Assembly (NCBI GenBank): GCA_003963005.1
Contig: RXJW01000075.1
Location: 1 to 48,669, forward strand
Direction: 5' to 3'
Source: Burkholderiales bacterium
Lineage (GTDB): Bacteria > Pseudomonadota > Gammaproteobacteria > Burkholderiales > Burkholderiaceae_C
Length of the DNA: 48,669 nucleotides
Part shown: piece after piece, positions 39,804 through 46,925 of the stretch
Layout of the letters: every line of letters starts with the position of its first letter
Position numbering within the stretch: the first letter of the stretch is position 1
Program-made: the position numbers and the translations under genes
Notes under the pieces: model-generated
Told to the model about the DNA's origin: nothing
Databases searched by the model: none
Seen by the model: only the letters and a program-made list of their open reading frames with translations

Positions 39804-41792
39804 TCAGCTCATGCCTTGATGCCGCAGCAGGGCATCGATCGTGGGCTCGCGGCCGCGGAAGGCCTTGAAGTTGTCGATGGCGTCGCGGGCGCCGCCTTGC
39901 TCCAGCACCTCGGTCAGGAAGCGCCGGCCGGTGGTGGCGTTGAACACGCCTTCCTCCTCGAAGGCGCTCCAGGCGTCGGCGCTCAGCAGTTCGGCCCACT
40001 TGTAGCTGTAGTAACCGGCCGCATAGCCGCCCGCGAAGATGTGCGAGAAGCTGTGCTGGAAGCGGTTGAAGCCCGGCGGGATCAGCACGGCCACTTCGGC
40101 GCGCACCTCGTCGAGCACCTTCTGGACATCCGCTTCTGCACCCGGCTCGCCATGCAGCCGCATGTCGAAGAGGGCGAACTCGATCTGGCGCAGCGTCATC
40201 AGGCCGCTCTGGAAATTCTTGGCGGCCGTCATCTTGTCGAACAGCGCGCGCGGCAGCGGCTCGCCGCTGTCGACGTGGCCGCTGAGCTGCTGCAGGACGT
40301 CCCACTCCCAGCAGAAGTTCTCCATGAACTGGCTGGGCAGTTCGACCGCGTCCCACTCCACGCCCGAGATGCCCGACACGCCCAGGTCGTTCACCTGCGT
40401 GAGCATGTGGTGCAGGCCGTGGCCGAACTCGTGGAAGAGCGTGATGACGTCGTCGTGCGTGAGCAGGGCCGGTTTGTCGCCGACGGGCGACGCGAAATTG
40501 CAGGTCAGCAGCGCGACCGGGGTCTGCTGCTCGCCGCCCGGCTTGAGCCAGCGGCTTCGCACCTCGTCCATCCAGGCGCCGGGGCGCTTGCCGGTGCGCG
40601 CGTAGAGGTCGAGGTAGAACTGGGCAATGCGCTGCCCGCCGCGCGTCATCTCGTAGAAGGTGACCGTGTCGTGCCAGACCGGGGCCTTCGCTTCGCTGAT
40701 CCTGACGTCGAACAGGCGCTCGATGATCGAGAACAGGCCGCCCACGACCTTCGGCGCGGTGAAGTACTGCTTCACCGTCTGGTCGCTGAACGCGTAGCGG
40801 GCTTCCTTCAGCTTCTCGCTCCAGTAGGACACGTCCCAGCTTTCCAGCGGGGCGCCGTGGGCGAAGTCGCGCAGCTCGGCCAGGTCCTTCTCGGCGAAGG
40901 GCCGCGCGCGGCGGGCGAGGTCGCGCAGGAAGCTCGTGACCTCGGCGGGTGACGAGGCCATCTTGGGCGCGAGCGACACCTCGGCGAAGCTGGCATAGCC
41001 GAGCAGCTTCGCTTCCTCCTGGCGCAGCGCGACGATCTCGCGCATCGCTGCCGTGTTGTCCCATTCGGGCTTGCCCTGCTCGCTGGCGCGGGTCACGTAG
41101 GCGCGGTAGAGCTTCTCGCGCAGCGCGCGGTTCTCGGCGTACTGCATGACCGGCAGGTAGACCGGGAAATGCAGCGTGAGCTTGTGGCCGCCGTCGTCCA
41201 GTCGCGTGGCGTCGAGCACGTCCTGCGGGACGCCGGCGAGCTCGTCGGCATTGACCACGAGGCTCCAGCCGTCGGTGGCGTCCAGCACGTGTTCGCTGAA
41301 CTGCTGCTGCAGCTCGGCGCTGCGCTCCTGGATGGCGGCATACCGCTCGCGGGCCTCGCCCTGAAGTTCGGCGCCCGACAGCACGAAGTTGCGGATGGCG
41401 TGCCTGAGCACCTGCCGGCGCGGCGCACTCAAGGTGGCGCCTTGCTGTGCGGACACGGCCTTGTACTTGGCGAACAGCGCCTCGTTGGCGCCCAGCGACG
41501 TGTAGAACTCGGTCACGACCGGCAGCATCGCGTTGTAGGCCTCGCGCAGCGCGGGCGTGTCGGCCACGGCGTTGAGGTGGCCGACGGCACCCCAGGCGGT
41601 GCCCAGGCGCTCGGTGGCGGTATCCAGGATGCGGGACAGGGCGTCGTAGTCGGCCGGTGTGTCGGGCTTCACGGCTTCGTCGAGCGCGGCCTGCGCAGCG
41701 GCGAGCAGCTCGGTGATCGCGGGCTGCACATGCTCCGGGCGGATGGCCGCGAAGTCGGGCAGGGCGGCGGTGGAGAGGAGGGGGTTCGTCAT
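39804..41792 (-). CDS. prlC: Oligopeptidase A (M3 family metallopeptidase)
   Basis: 662 residues from ATG at 41792 (MTNPLLSTAALPDF...); a TTG 4 codons upstream is a weaker alternative. The zinc motif HEFGH (454-458) lies in LFHEFGHGLHHML, and the segment ending GVEWDAVELPSQFMEN supplies the third ligand Glu, as in the thimet/oligopeptidase A group. Length (660-680) is normal. It degrades short peptides, including signal-peptide fragments, in the cytoplasm. The gene begins 8 bp after the toxin stop codon, so in this genome it is likely read from the folD/toxin-antitoxin direction. It lacks a clear ribosome site. Confidence 0.93.
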   Translation of the reverse strand: MTNPLLSTAALPDFAAIRPEHVQPAITELLAAAQAALDEAVKPDTPADYDALSRILDTATERLGTAWGAVGHLNAVADTPALREAYNAMLPVVTEFYTSLGANEALFAKYKAVSAQQGATLSAPRRQVLRHAIRNFVLSGAELQGEARERYAAIQERSAELQQQFSEHVLDATDGWSLVVNADELAGVPQDVLDATRLDDGGHKLTLHFPVYLPVMQYAENRALREKLYRAYVTRASEQGKPEWDNTAAMREIVALRQEEAKLLGYASFAEVSLAPKMASSPAEVTSFLRDLARRARPFAEKDLAELRDFAHGAPLESWDVSYWSEKLKEARYAFSDQTVKQYFTAPKVVGGLFSIIERLFDVRISEAKAPVWHDTVTFYEMTRGGQRIAQFYLDLYARTGKRPGAWMDEVRSRWLKPGGEQQTPVALLTCNFASPVGDKPALLTHDDVITLFHEFGHGLHHMLTQVNDLGVSGISGVEWDAVELPSQFMENFCWEWDVLQQLSGHVDSGEPLPRALFDKMTAAKNFQSGLMTLRQIEFALFDMRLHGEPGAEADVQKVLDEVRAEVAVLIPPGFNRFQHSFSHIFAGGYAAGYYSYKWAELLSADAWSAFEEEGVFNATTGRRFLTEVLEQGGARDAIDNFKAFRGREPTIDALLRHQGMS

Positions 41793-41800
41793 GTCGGGAT

Positions 41801-42178
41801 TCAAAGGCTGAAGCTCAACTGGCGCTCATGCTTGAGTGCCAGCAGGAGGACGTGCGCGGCATCGTGGGCGTAAAGCAGCACATGGGGCTGGATGATCAGT
41901 TCGCGTACATGGGGCAGGCCGGCGCGTTCTGCAAGGCTGCGTACCTGGAGCACCAGCGCGCGGCCCTGGATGGACTGGGCATCGAGGAAGCGTGCCGGGC
42001 GACCGGCCTCCGGGTTCCAGCGCAGCAACTCGCGGCCCTGGCTCAACTGGGCCAGCAGCCGAGCGTAGCGCGCCTCCGCGGTGCCGGCATCCTGCTGGCG
42101 CATGAAGTCGCCGCAGGCACGCACATCACGCACGAAGGACTGGGCCGCCTGGATCCGGGCATGGGCGGGCAGGGACAT
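41801..42178 (-). CDS. RelE/ParE-family toxin of a type II toxin-antitoxin pair
   Basis: 125 residues from ATG at 42178. The end of the protein has the RelE/ParE pattern: NPEAGRPARFL (substrate-side loop), VRELIIQPHVLLYAH (central strands) and LLLALKHERQLSF (C-terminal strand with the His/Arg pair). Family members cut mRNA at the ribosome or poison gyrase. The gene lies 3 bp after the antitoxin gene and 8 bp before prlC. Somewhat longer than typical (85-100 residues) because of an extra N-terminal helix. Which target it attacks cannot be told. Confidence 0.82.
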   Translation of the reverse strand: MSLPAHARIQAAQSFVRDVRACGDFMRQQDAGTAEARYARLLAQLSQGRELLRWNPEAGRPARFLDAQSIQGRALVLQVRSLAERAGLPHVRELIIQPHVLLYAHDAAHVLLLALKHERQLSFSL

Positions 42179-42181
42179 GCG

Positions 42182-42472
42182 TCAACGGGCTTGCGGGGCG
42201 AGTGCGGCGTCGAGCGCTGCTTCGTCGAGCACGCGGCCCGCGAGGGCATCTGAAAGGCCGTCCAGCGCGGCCTGGCCGAGGAGCAGGTGGCCGTGTTCGG
42301 CCTCCAGCGAGTGGTAGTAGTCCAGCTTGCGGGCGTCCACCAGGGCGACGTAGCTGCTGCCGTTCTTGGTGAGCACCTTCTCGTGCCCGCCGTTGACCAC
42401 GTCTTCGGCCAGCTCGGTCAAGCGGGCGCGCGCCTCGCTGATGGCAACGACATCCTGGGTTCGCACGCTCAT
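42182..42472 (-). CDS. Phd/YefM-family antitoxin
   Basis: 96 residues from ATG at 42472, after an AAAGG ribosome site. The N-terminal Phd/YefM DNA-binding fold is clear: VVAISEARARLTELAEDVV, then EKVLTKNGSSYVALVDARKL. The C-terminal tail (AALDGLSDALAGRVLDEAAL) is the part that would wrap the toxin. It is the first gene of the pair and should repress its own promoter through the 18-bp palindrome just upstream. Confidence 0.88.
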   Translation of the reverse strand: MSVRTQDVVAISEARARLTELAEDVVNGGHEKVLTKNGSSYVALVDARKLDYYHSLEAEHGHLLLGQAALDGLSDALAGRVLDEAALDAALAPQAR

Positions 42473-42493
42473 GGCACTGCCTTTAAGGGATTT

Positions 42494-42511
42494 GTTGCAG
42501 GATCCTGCAAC
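42494..42511. promoter_or_regulatory. 18-bp perfect palindrome, probable toxin-antitoxin operator
   Basis: GTTGCAGGATCCTGCAAC is a perfect inverted repeat 21 bp upstream of the antitoxin start, between it and the folD stop codon (42527). Antitoxins of the Phd/YefM family repress their operons by binding such palindromes, and the repeat has no loop, so it is a better operator than terminator. Confidence 0.65.
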
Positions 42512-42526
42512 GAGCGACCCGGAAGG

Positions 42527-43372
42527 TCAAGCCCGCTCTGCCGATTCCAGGGTGTTGACCAGCAGCATCGCAATCGTCATGGGACCGACGCCGCCCGGCA
42601 CAGGCGTGATCCAGCCGGCCACCTCCTTCACACCGTCGAAATCGACGTCGCCGCAGAGTTTGCCCTCATCGTTGCGGTTGATCCCGACGTCGATGACCAC
42701 CGCGCCGGGCTTGACCATGTCGGCCGTCAGCACGTTGCGGCGGCCGACGGCGGCCACGACGACATCGGCCTGGCGGGTGTGGAAGCCGATGTCGGGCGTC
42801 GCGCTGTGGCAGACGGTCACCGTGGCGTTGGCCTGCAGCAGCAGCAGCGCCATGGGTTTGCCCACGGTGTTGCTGCGGCCGATGACGACGGCGTGCTTGC
42901 CGCGCAGATCGAAGCCCGTGCTCTCGATGAGCTTCATGCAGCCGTACGGCGTGCACGGACGGAAACCGGGCAGCTGCGTCATCAGCTCGCCGGCGCTGAG
43001 CGTCGAGTAGCCGTCCACGTCCTTGGCCGTGGCGATGGCTTCGATGACCTTGTGCGGGTCGATGTGCTTGGGCAGCGGCATCTGCACGAGGATGCCGTGG
43101 ATGCGGGGATCGTGGTTGAGCGCGTCGATCCGGGCGAGCAGCGCGGCTTCGCTGAAGTCGGCGTCGTACTTCTCCAGCACCGAGTGCAGGCCGGCGTCCG
43201 CGCAGGCCTTGACCTTGTTGCGCACGTAGACGTGGCTCGCCGGGTCGTCGCCCACGATGATGACCGCGAGGCCGGGCTGGCGGCCCTGGGCGGTGAGGGC
43301 GGCGGCACGGGTCGCCACCTCGGCGCGGATGGACTTGGAGAGGGCGAGGCCGTCGATCAGTTGGGCGGTCAT
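42527..43372 (-). CDS. folD: Bifunctional methylenetetrahydrofolate dehydrogenase/cyclohydrolase
   Basis: 281 residues from ATG at 43372 ([15 protein letters not shown]...), preceded by AAGGAA; the 12 codons further upstream run toward the inverted repeat. FolD converts 5,10-methylene-THF to 10-formyl-THF with NADP in the cytoplasm. Signatures are [14 protein letters not shown] (catalytic Lys), [10 protein letters not shown], the Rossmann segment [17 protein letters not shown] and [15 protein letters not shown]. Length is standard. Upstream, a perfect 33-bp inverted repeat separates it from the response regulator gene; downstream lies the toxin-antitoxin pair. Confidence 0.96.
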   Translation of the reverse strand: MTAQLIDGLALSKSIRAEVATRAAALTAQGRQPGLAVIIVGDDPASHVYVRNKVKACADAGLHSVLEKYDADFSEAALLARIDALNHDPRIHGILVQMPLPKHIDPHKVIEAIATAKDVDGYSTLSAGELMTQLPGFRPCTPYGCMKLIESTGFDLRGKHAVVIGRSNTVGKPMALLLLQANATVTVCHSATPDIGFHTRQADVVVAAVGRRNVLTADMVKPGAVVIDVGINRNDEGKLCGDVDFDGVKEVAGWITPVPGGVGPMTIAMLLVNTLESAERA

Positions 43373-43397
43373 GGCACGGGTTCCTTCAAGGGAGACA

Positions 43398-43472
43398 AAC
43401 ACAGCCACAGAGACACAGAGGCACAGAGAGGCGGGTGATCTCTCTGTGCCTCTGTGTCTCTGTGGCTGTGTT
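43398..43472. repeat. Perfect 33-bp inverted repeat (long hairpin) upstream of folD
   Basis: The arm 43398-43430 is exactly complementary to 43440-43472, leaving a 9-nt loop (GCGGGTGAT). Each arm is itself built of CACAGAGA/CACAGAGG octamers. The element lies between the response-regulator stop (43532) and the folD start (43372) and leaves a strong RNA hairpin in any transcript crossing it. No T-run follows, so simple rho-independent termination is not assured. It looks like a MITE-like or palindromic repeat; similar CACAGAG-rich repeats are familiar in proteobacterial intergenic regions, which is from memory. Confidence 0.85.
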
Positions 43473-43531
43473 CAAAGTCGGAAAGCAAAAAGCCGCTGAA
43501 GTTTCAGCGGCCTCGCGTGGAAATCAGCGGG

Positions 43532-44155
43532 TCAAGCCTTGGCGGTTGCGCCCAAGGCAATCTTGAGCAGATCGGCCACGGTATTGGCGTTGAGCTTTTC
43601 CATGATGTTGGCGCGGTGCGCCTCCACCGTCTTGATGCTGATGCCGAGGTCGTCGGCGATCTGCTTGTTCAGGCGACCCGCCACGATGCGCTCCAGCACC
43701 TGGGCTTCACGGGTGGTCAGGCGGGCCAGCAGGGCGTCGCGGCTGGCGGCTTCCTGGTGGCTGGAGAAGGCTTCGCGGGCCTGGTCGAGCATGCGCTCCA
43801 CGAGGGCCAGCAGTTCTTCTTCCTTGAAGGGCTTCTCGATGAAGTCCATCGCGCCCTTCTTCATCGTCTGCACGGCCATCGGCACGTCGCCGTGGCCGGT
43901 GATGAAGACGATGGGCAGCGGGCTCTTGCGCTCGATGAGGCGGTCCTGGAGTTCCAGGCCGGTCATGCCGTCCATGCGGATGTCGGCGATCAGGCAGGCC
44001 ACCTCGCGGGGGTCGTAGCGGGCGAGGAAGGATTCGGCGGAATCAAAGCACTTGACCCGGTAGTCCTTGCCTTCCAGCAGCCATTGCAGGGAATCGCGGA
44101 CCGCTTCGTCGTCATCGACAACGTAGACGTTGCCCTTCTTGGGGATCAGGCTCAT
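43532..44155 (-). CDS. FixJ/NarL-type response regulator
   Basis: 207 residues from ATG at 44155 (MSLIPKKGNVYVVDDDEAV...); the longer open frame to 44338 overlaps the kinase gene. The receiver domain carries the DDDE acidic cluster and acceptor D58 in LIADIRMDG, with Lys in IEKPFKEEE. The C-terminal LuxR-type helix-turn-helix reads LTTREAQVLERIVAGRLNKQIADDLGISIKTVEAHRANIMEKL. It resembles FixJ/TtrR regulators. Coupled to the kinase by an ATGA overlap (44152-44155). Its position next to aceE suggests it may control central-carbon genes, but no target is proven. Confidence 0.92.
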   Translation of the reverse strand: MSLIPKKGNVYVVDDDEAVRDSLQWLLEGKDYRVKCFDSAESFLARYDPREVACLIADIRMDGMTGLELQDRLIERKSPLPIVFITGHGDVPMAVQTMKKGAMDFIEKPFKEEELLALVERMLDQAREAFSSHQEAASRDALLARLTTREAQVLERIVAGRLNKQIADDLGISIKTVEAHRANIMEKLNANTVADLLKIALGATAKA

Positions 44156-46740
44156 GGTGCTGTGGGTTCGGTTCTCTGAATCCCGCCGGGGGAGCCCGGG
44201 GAGGCTTCCTGGCGCAGGTGTTCGGGCGTGATGGTGACCGGGATCGTGAAGGCGAACCGGCACCCCACCACAAGGGATCCATTGTAGAGGTTCTCGGCTT
44301 TTATCCGGCCCTGGTGGGACTCCACGATGGACCGGCATAACCCTAATCCGATGCCCAATCCATCGGCCTTGGTCGAGAAAAACGCCTCATACATGCGGGC
44401 CAGCACCTCGTCCGGCAGGCCCGGCCCCATGTCGGTCACCGAAAACTCGATCTGCCCGCCCAGCTCCGCACTGTGCTTGGGCACCACGCGCAGCTCGATG
44501 TGGCGCCGCGACGTGGGCAGCGAGGCGTTGTCGATGGCTTCGGCGGCGTTCTTGAGCAGGTTCATCAGCACCTGCTCGATGAGGATGGGGTCGACCATCA
44601 TCTGCGGCAGCCGCTGCGCGACGTAGGTGTGGATGGCCACGTTGCGCCGGCGCAGTTCGATGCCGGCGAGTTCCACCGCGTCCTCGACGATGTCCGCCGC
44701 GTGGGCGGGCTGGCGCTGCGGCTCGCTGCGCTTCACGAAGTTGCGGATGCGGTGAATGATCTGCCCGGCACGCTCCGCCTGCTTGGCGGTCTTGGTCAGC
44801 GCCGCCATCAGCGCTTCCTTGTCGATGCTGTCGTTGCGCACGCGGCTGACCATGCCGTTGCAGTAGTTGGTGATGGCGGTCAGCGGCTGGTTCAGCTCGT
44901 GGGCGACGCTGGAGGCCATCTCGCCCATCGTCATCAGGCGGCTGGTGACCTGGGCCTTCTCGGCCTGCAGCGCGGCCTGTGCCTCGGCGTGGCGGCGCAT
45001 CGTGATGTCGGTCGCAATCAGCATCTGGGCGAGGCGACCGTCGGTCCACTGCAGGTAGCGGGCGCGCACGTCGAACCACATGGCCAGGGACTCGACGTAC
45101 ACCTCGCGCGGGTCGGAGCCGACGTCGGTCAGCGCCTCGGCAGGCAGGCCGGAGTAGTCGTCGACCTCGTCGCTGCTGTCGTCCAGGCCGCGCCGGCTCG
45201 TGGTGCCCACCAGCTGCCCGCCCGCCAGCAGGGCGTGACCTGCCGGGTCGGCACCGAACCAGAGTCGGTAGCTGCGGTTGGCGAACAGCAGCTCCGGCGG
45301 CTGCACGGACAACACCGACACGGCCGCGTCCAGCCCTTCGAGCACCGTGGTGAACCGTTCGTGCGAGGCCGAGAGCTGGTCGCGCACCCGCTTGGCCTCG
45401 GTGATGTTGGTCATCGAGGTCATCCAGCCGGTCTGCTTGCCCTTGGTGTCCACCAGCGGTGAGACGTAGACCCGGGCATCGAACTGGCTGCCGTCCTTGC
45501 GCTGGATCTTGACTTCCACCCCGCCCGACGGGCTCTTGCCCTGCAGCTCCTGCTGCAGCAGCCGGGCGTTTTCCTCGCGGCGGTCGGTCGGCCAGAAGGG
45601 GTAGGGCGGCGTGCGGCCGACCAGGTCGGCCTCCGAGAAGCCGGTCATCGCGCAGAAGGCCGGGTTCACGTAGGTGATGCGCGTGTCCATGTCCATCGCG
45701 CGCATGCCGGTCAGCATGGAGTTCTCCATGGCCCGGCGGAAGTTGGTTTCCAGCGTCAGCGCGTTCTGGATCTGCGTGCGCCGGCGCATGTGGCGCCAGG
45801 TGCCCAGCAGCATCCACACCGTCATGCCGGCCAGGGCCAGCACGAGCCAGAAGAGCGCGTTGTTGATGAGACCGATGGAGGTGCGCCAGCCCTGGCCGCG
45901 CAGCACGAGGCCGTTGAGCGCCGGCGCAAGCGGCACGTCGTGCACCAGCGACGCGCGGCGCAGAACCTGGCCCGGCATGGGTGTGACGGTGCTGCTGACG
46001 ACCTGGTCGCGTGAATCCAGCACCGCGATGCTGTGGCGCGTGGCCACCTCGCTGGGCACGTAGTAGCGCAGCAGCGCCTCGACGGTGTACTCCGCGATCA
46101 GCACGCCGGCGAAGCCACCGCGGTCGATCAGCGGGATGTGGAGCTGGAAGACGGTGGTGCCGTTGGCGTCGGAGAACGGCGGTGAGTACACCGGCTGCCG
46201 GCGCTCCTTGGCGGCCTCGAACGCGACCGCCGCCGCGTTGCTCTGGTTGGGCATGGGCATGGACGGGTCGTTGCCGTCCGCCTGCATGAGCCCGTCGGCC
46301 TGGAAGCCCGCGGCCCCGACGCTGCTGCGGCGCTCGCGCTTGGCGCTGAGCCAGGTGACGTGCGTCAGTTCCGGCCGCTCGCGCGCAAACGCCTGCGCCT
46401 GCGCGGAGAACTCATGCGCATCGATCTGCCGGGTGACTACCTCGCGCGCGATGCGCACCAACTGCTCCTGGTTCTCGATCAGGCGCAGCCGGATCTGCTG
46501 CTGCGCGATCTCGGTATCGCGCTTGACCGACTCCGTCTCCCGCTCGATTTCTTCGTTGCGCAGGTACCAGAACGCAGAAATGATGGCCGCCAGGAAGAGC
46601 AGCACCGAGATCAAGGGGCCGAGCGTGGCCAGGCGGTCCTGGCGGGAGGGCGACTGCCGGAACCACCAGGTGGTCACGACGCGACGCAACGCGGCGATCC
46701 AGCGCTGGCTGCGGTTGAGCGGGGCGGAGGCAGGGGGCAT
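44152..46740 (-). CDS. PAS-domain sensor histidine kinase
   Basis: 862 residues from ATG at 46740. Two membrane helices (about 40-62, LATLGPLISVLLFLAAIISA, and about 285-305, LFWLVLALAGMTVWMLL) flank a periplasmic sensor domain (about 65-280). Two PAS regions follow (about 325-440 with NPAFCAMTGFSEADLVG, and about 445-580). The HisKA box is SSVAHELNQPLTAITNY (H614), followed by ATP-binding motifs LMNLLKNAAEAI, DMGPGLPDEVLARM and GLGIGLGLCRSIVESH. This is a FixL/DctB-like full kinase. It pairs with the FixJ-type regulator. It diverges from aceE with 185 bp between starts. Confidence 0.92.
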   Translation of the reverse strand: MPPASAPLNRSQRWIAALRRVVTTWWFRQSPSRQDRLATLGPLISVLLFLAAIISAFWYLRNEEIERETESVKRDTEIAQQQIRLRLIENQEQLVRIAREVVTRQIDAHEFSAQAQAFARERPELTHVTWLSAKRERRSSVGAAGFQADGLMQADGNDPSMPMPNQSNAAAVAFEAAKERRQPVYSPPFSDANGTTVFQLHIPLIDRGGFAGVLIAEYTVEALLRYYVPSEVATRHSIAVLDSRDQVVSSTVTPMPGQVLRRASLVHDVPLAPALNGLVLRGQGWRTSIGLINNALFWLVLALAGMTVWMLLGTWRHMRRRTQIQNALTLETNFRRAMENSMLTGMRAMDMDTRITYVNPAFCAMTGFSEADLVGRTPPYPFWPTDRREENARLLQQELQGKSPSGGVEVKIQRKDGSQFDARVYVSPLVDTKGKQTGWMTSMTNITEAKRVRDQLSASHERFTTVLEGLDAAVSVLSVQPPELLFANRSYRLWFGADPAGHALLAGGQLVGTTSRRGLDDSSDEVDDYSGLPAEALTDVGSDPREVYVESLAMWFDVRARYLQWTDGRLAQMLIATDITMRRHAEAQAALQAEKAQVTSRLMTMGEMASSVAHELNQPLTAITNYCNGMVSRVRNDSIDKEALMAALTKTAKQAERAGQIIHRIRNFVKRSEPQRQPAHAADIVEDAVELAGIELRRRNVAIHTYVAQRLPQMMVDPILIEQVLMNLLKNAAEAIDNASLPTSRRHIELRVVPKHSAELGGQIEFSVTDMGPGLPDEVLARMYEAFFSTKADGLGIGLGLCRSIVESHQGRIKAENLYNGSLVVGCRFAFTIPVTITPEHLRQEASPGSPGGIQRTEPTAP

Positions 46741-46801
46741 GGCGGCGGATTATCCGGGTCGACTTGTCGGAGGATATTTCGCATTAAGAAACGACCTCGC
46801 A

Positions 46802-46816
46802 CCATTTGGGAAATGG
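46802..46816. promoter_or_regulatory. 15-bp dyad between the PAS kinase and aceE
   Basis: CCATTTGGGAAATGG is an inverted repeat (CCATTT/AAATGG around GGG) near the middle of the divergent gap (46741-46925). It is a candidate operator for a regulator acting on the kinase operon, aceE, or both. An additional hairpin, CGCGGG (46844-46849) with CCCGCG (46855-46860), lies further toward aceE. Confidence 0.4.
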
Positions 46817-46925
46817 CAAAGCTTGTGAGACACTCCGCCCGCTCGCGGGTTCGGCCCGCGGTTTGCCCCCGCTTGTTGAACAGCGACTTCCGCCCGACAG
46901 AGGCGAAATCACCAGGAGACCGGCC

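Noticed and set aside
43398..43472. CACAGAG octamers as a CRISPR or simple microsatellite
   Set aside because: There are no spacers between the repeat units and the two arms are exactly complementary, so it is an inverted repeat, not a direct-repeat array.
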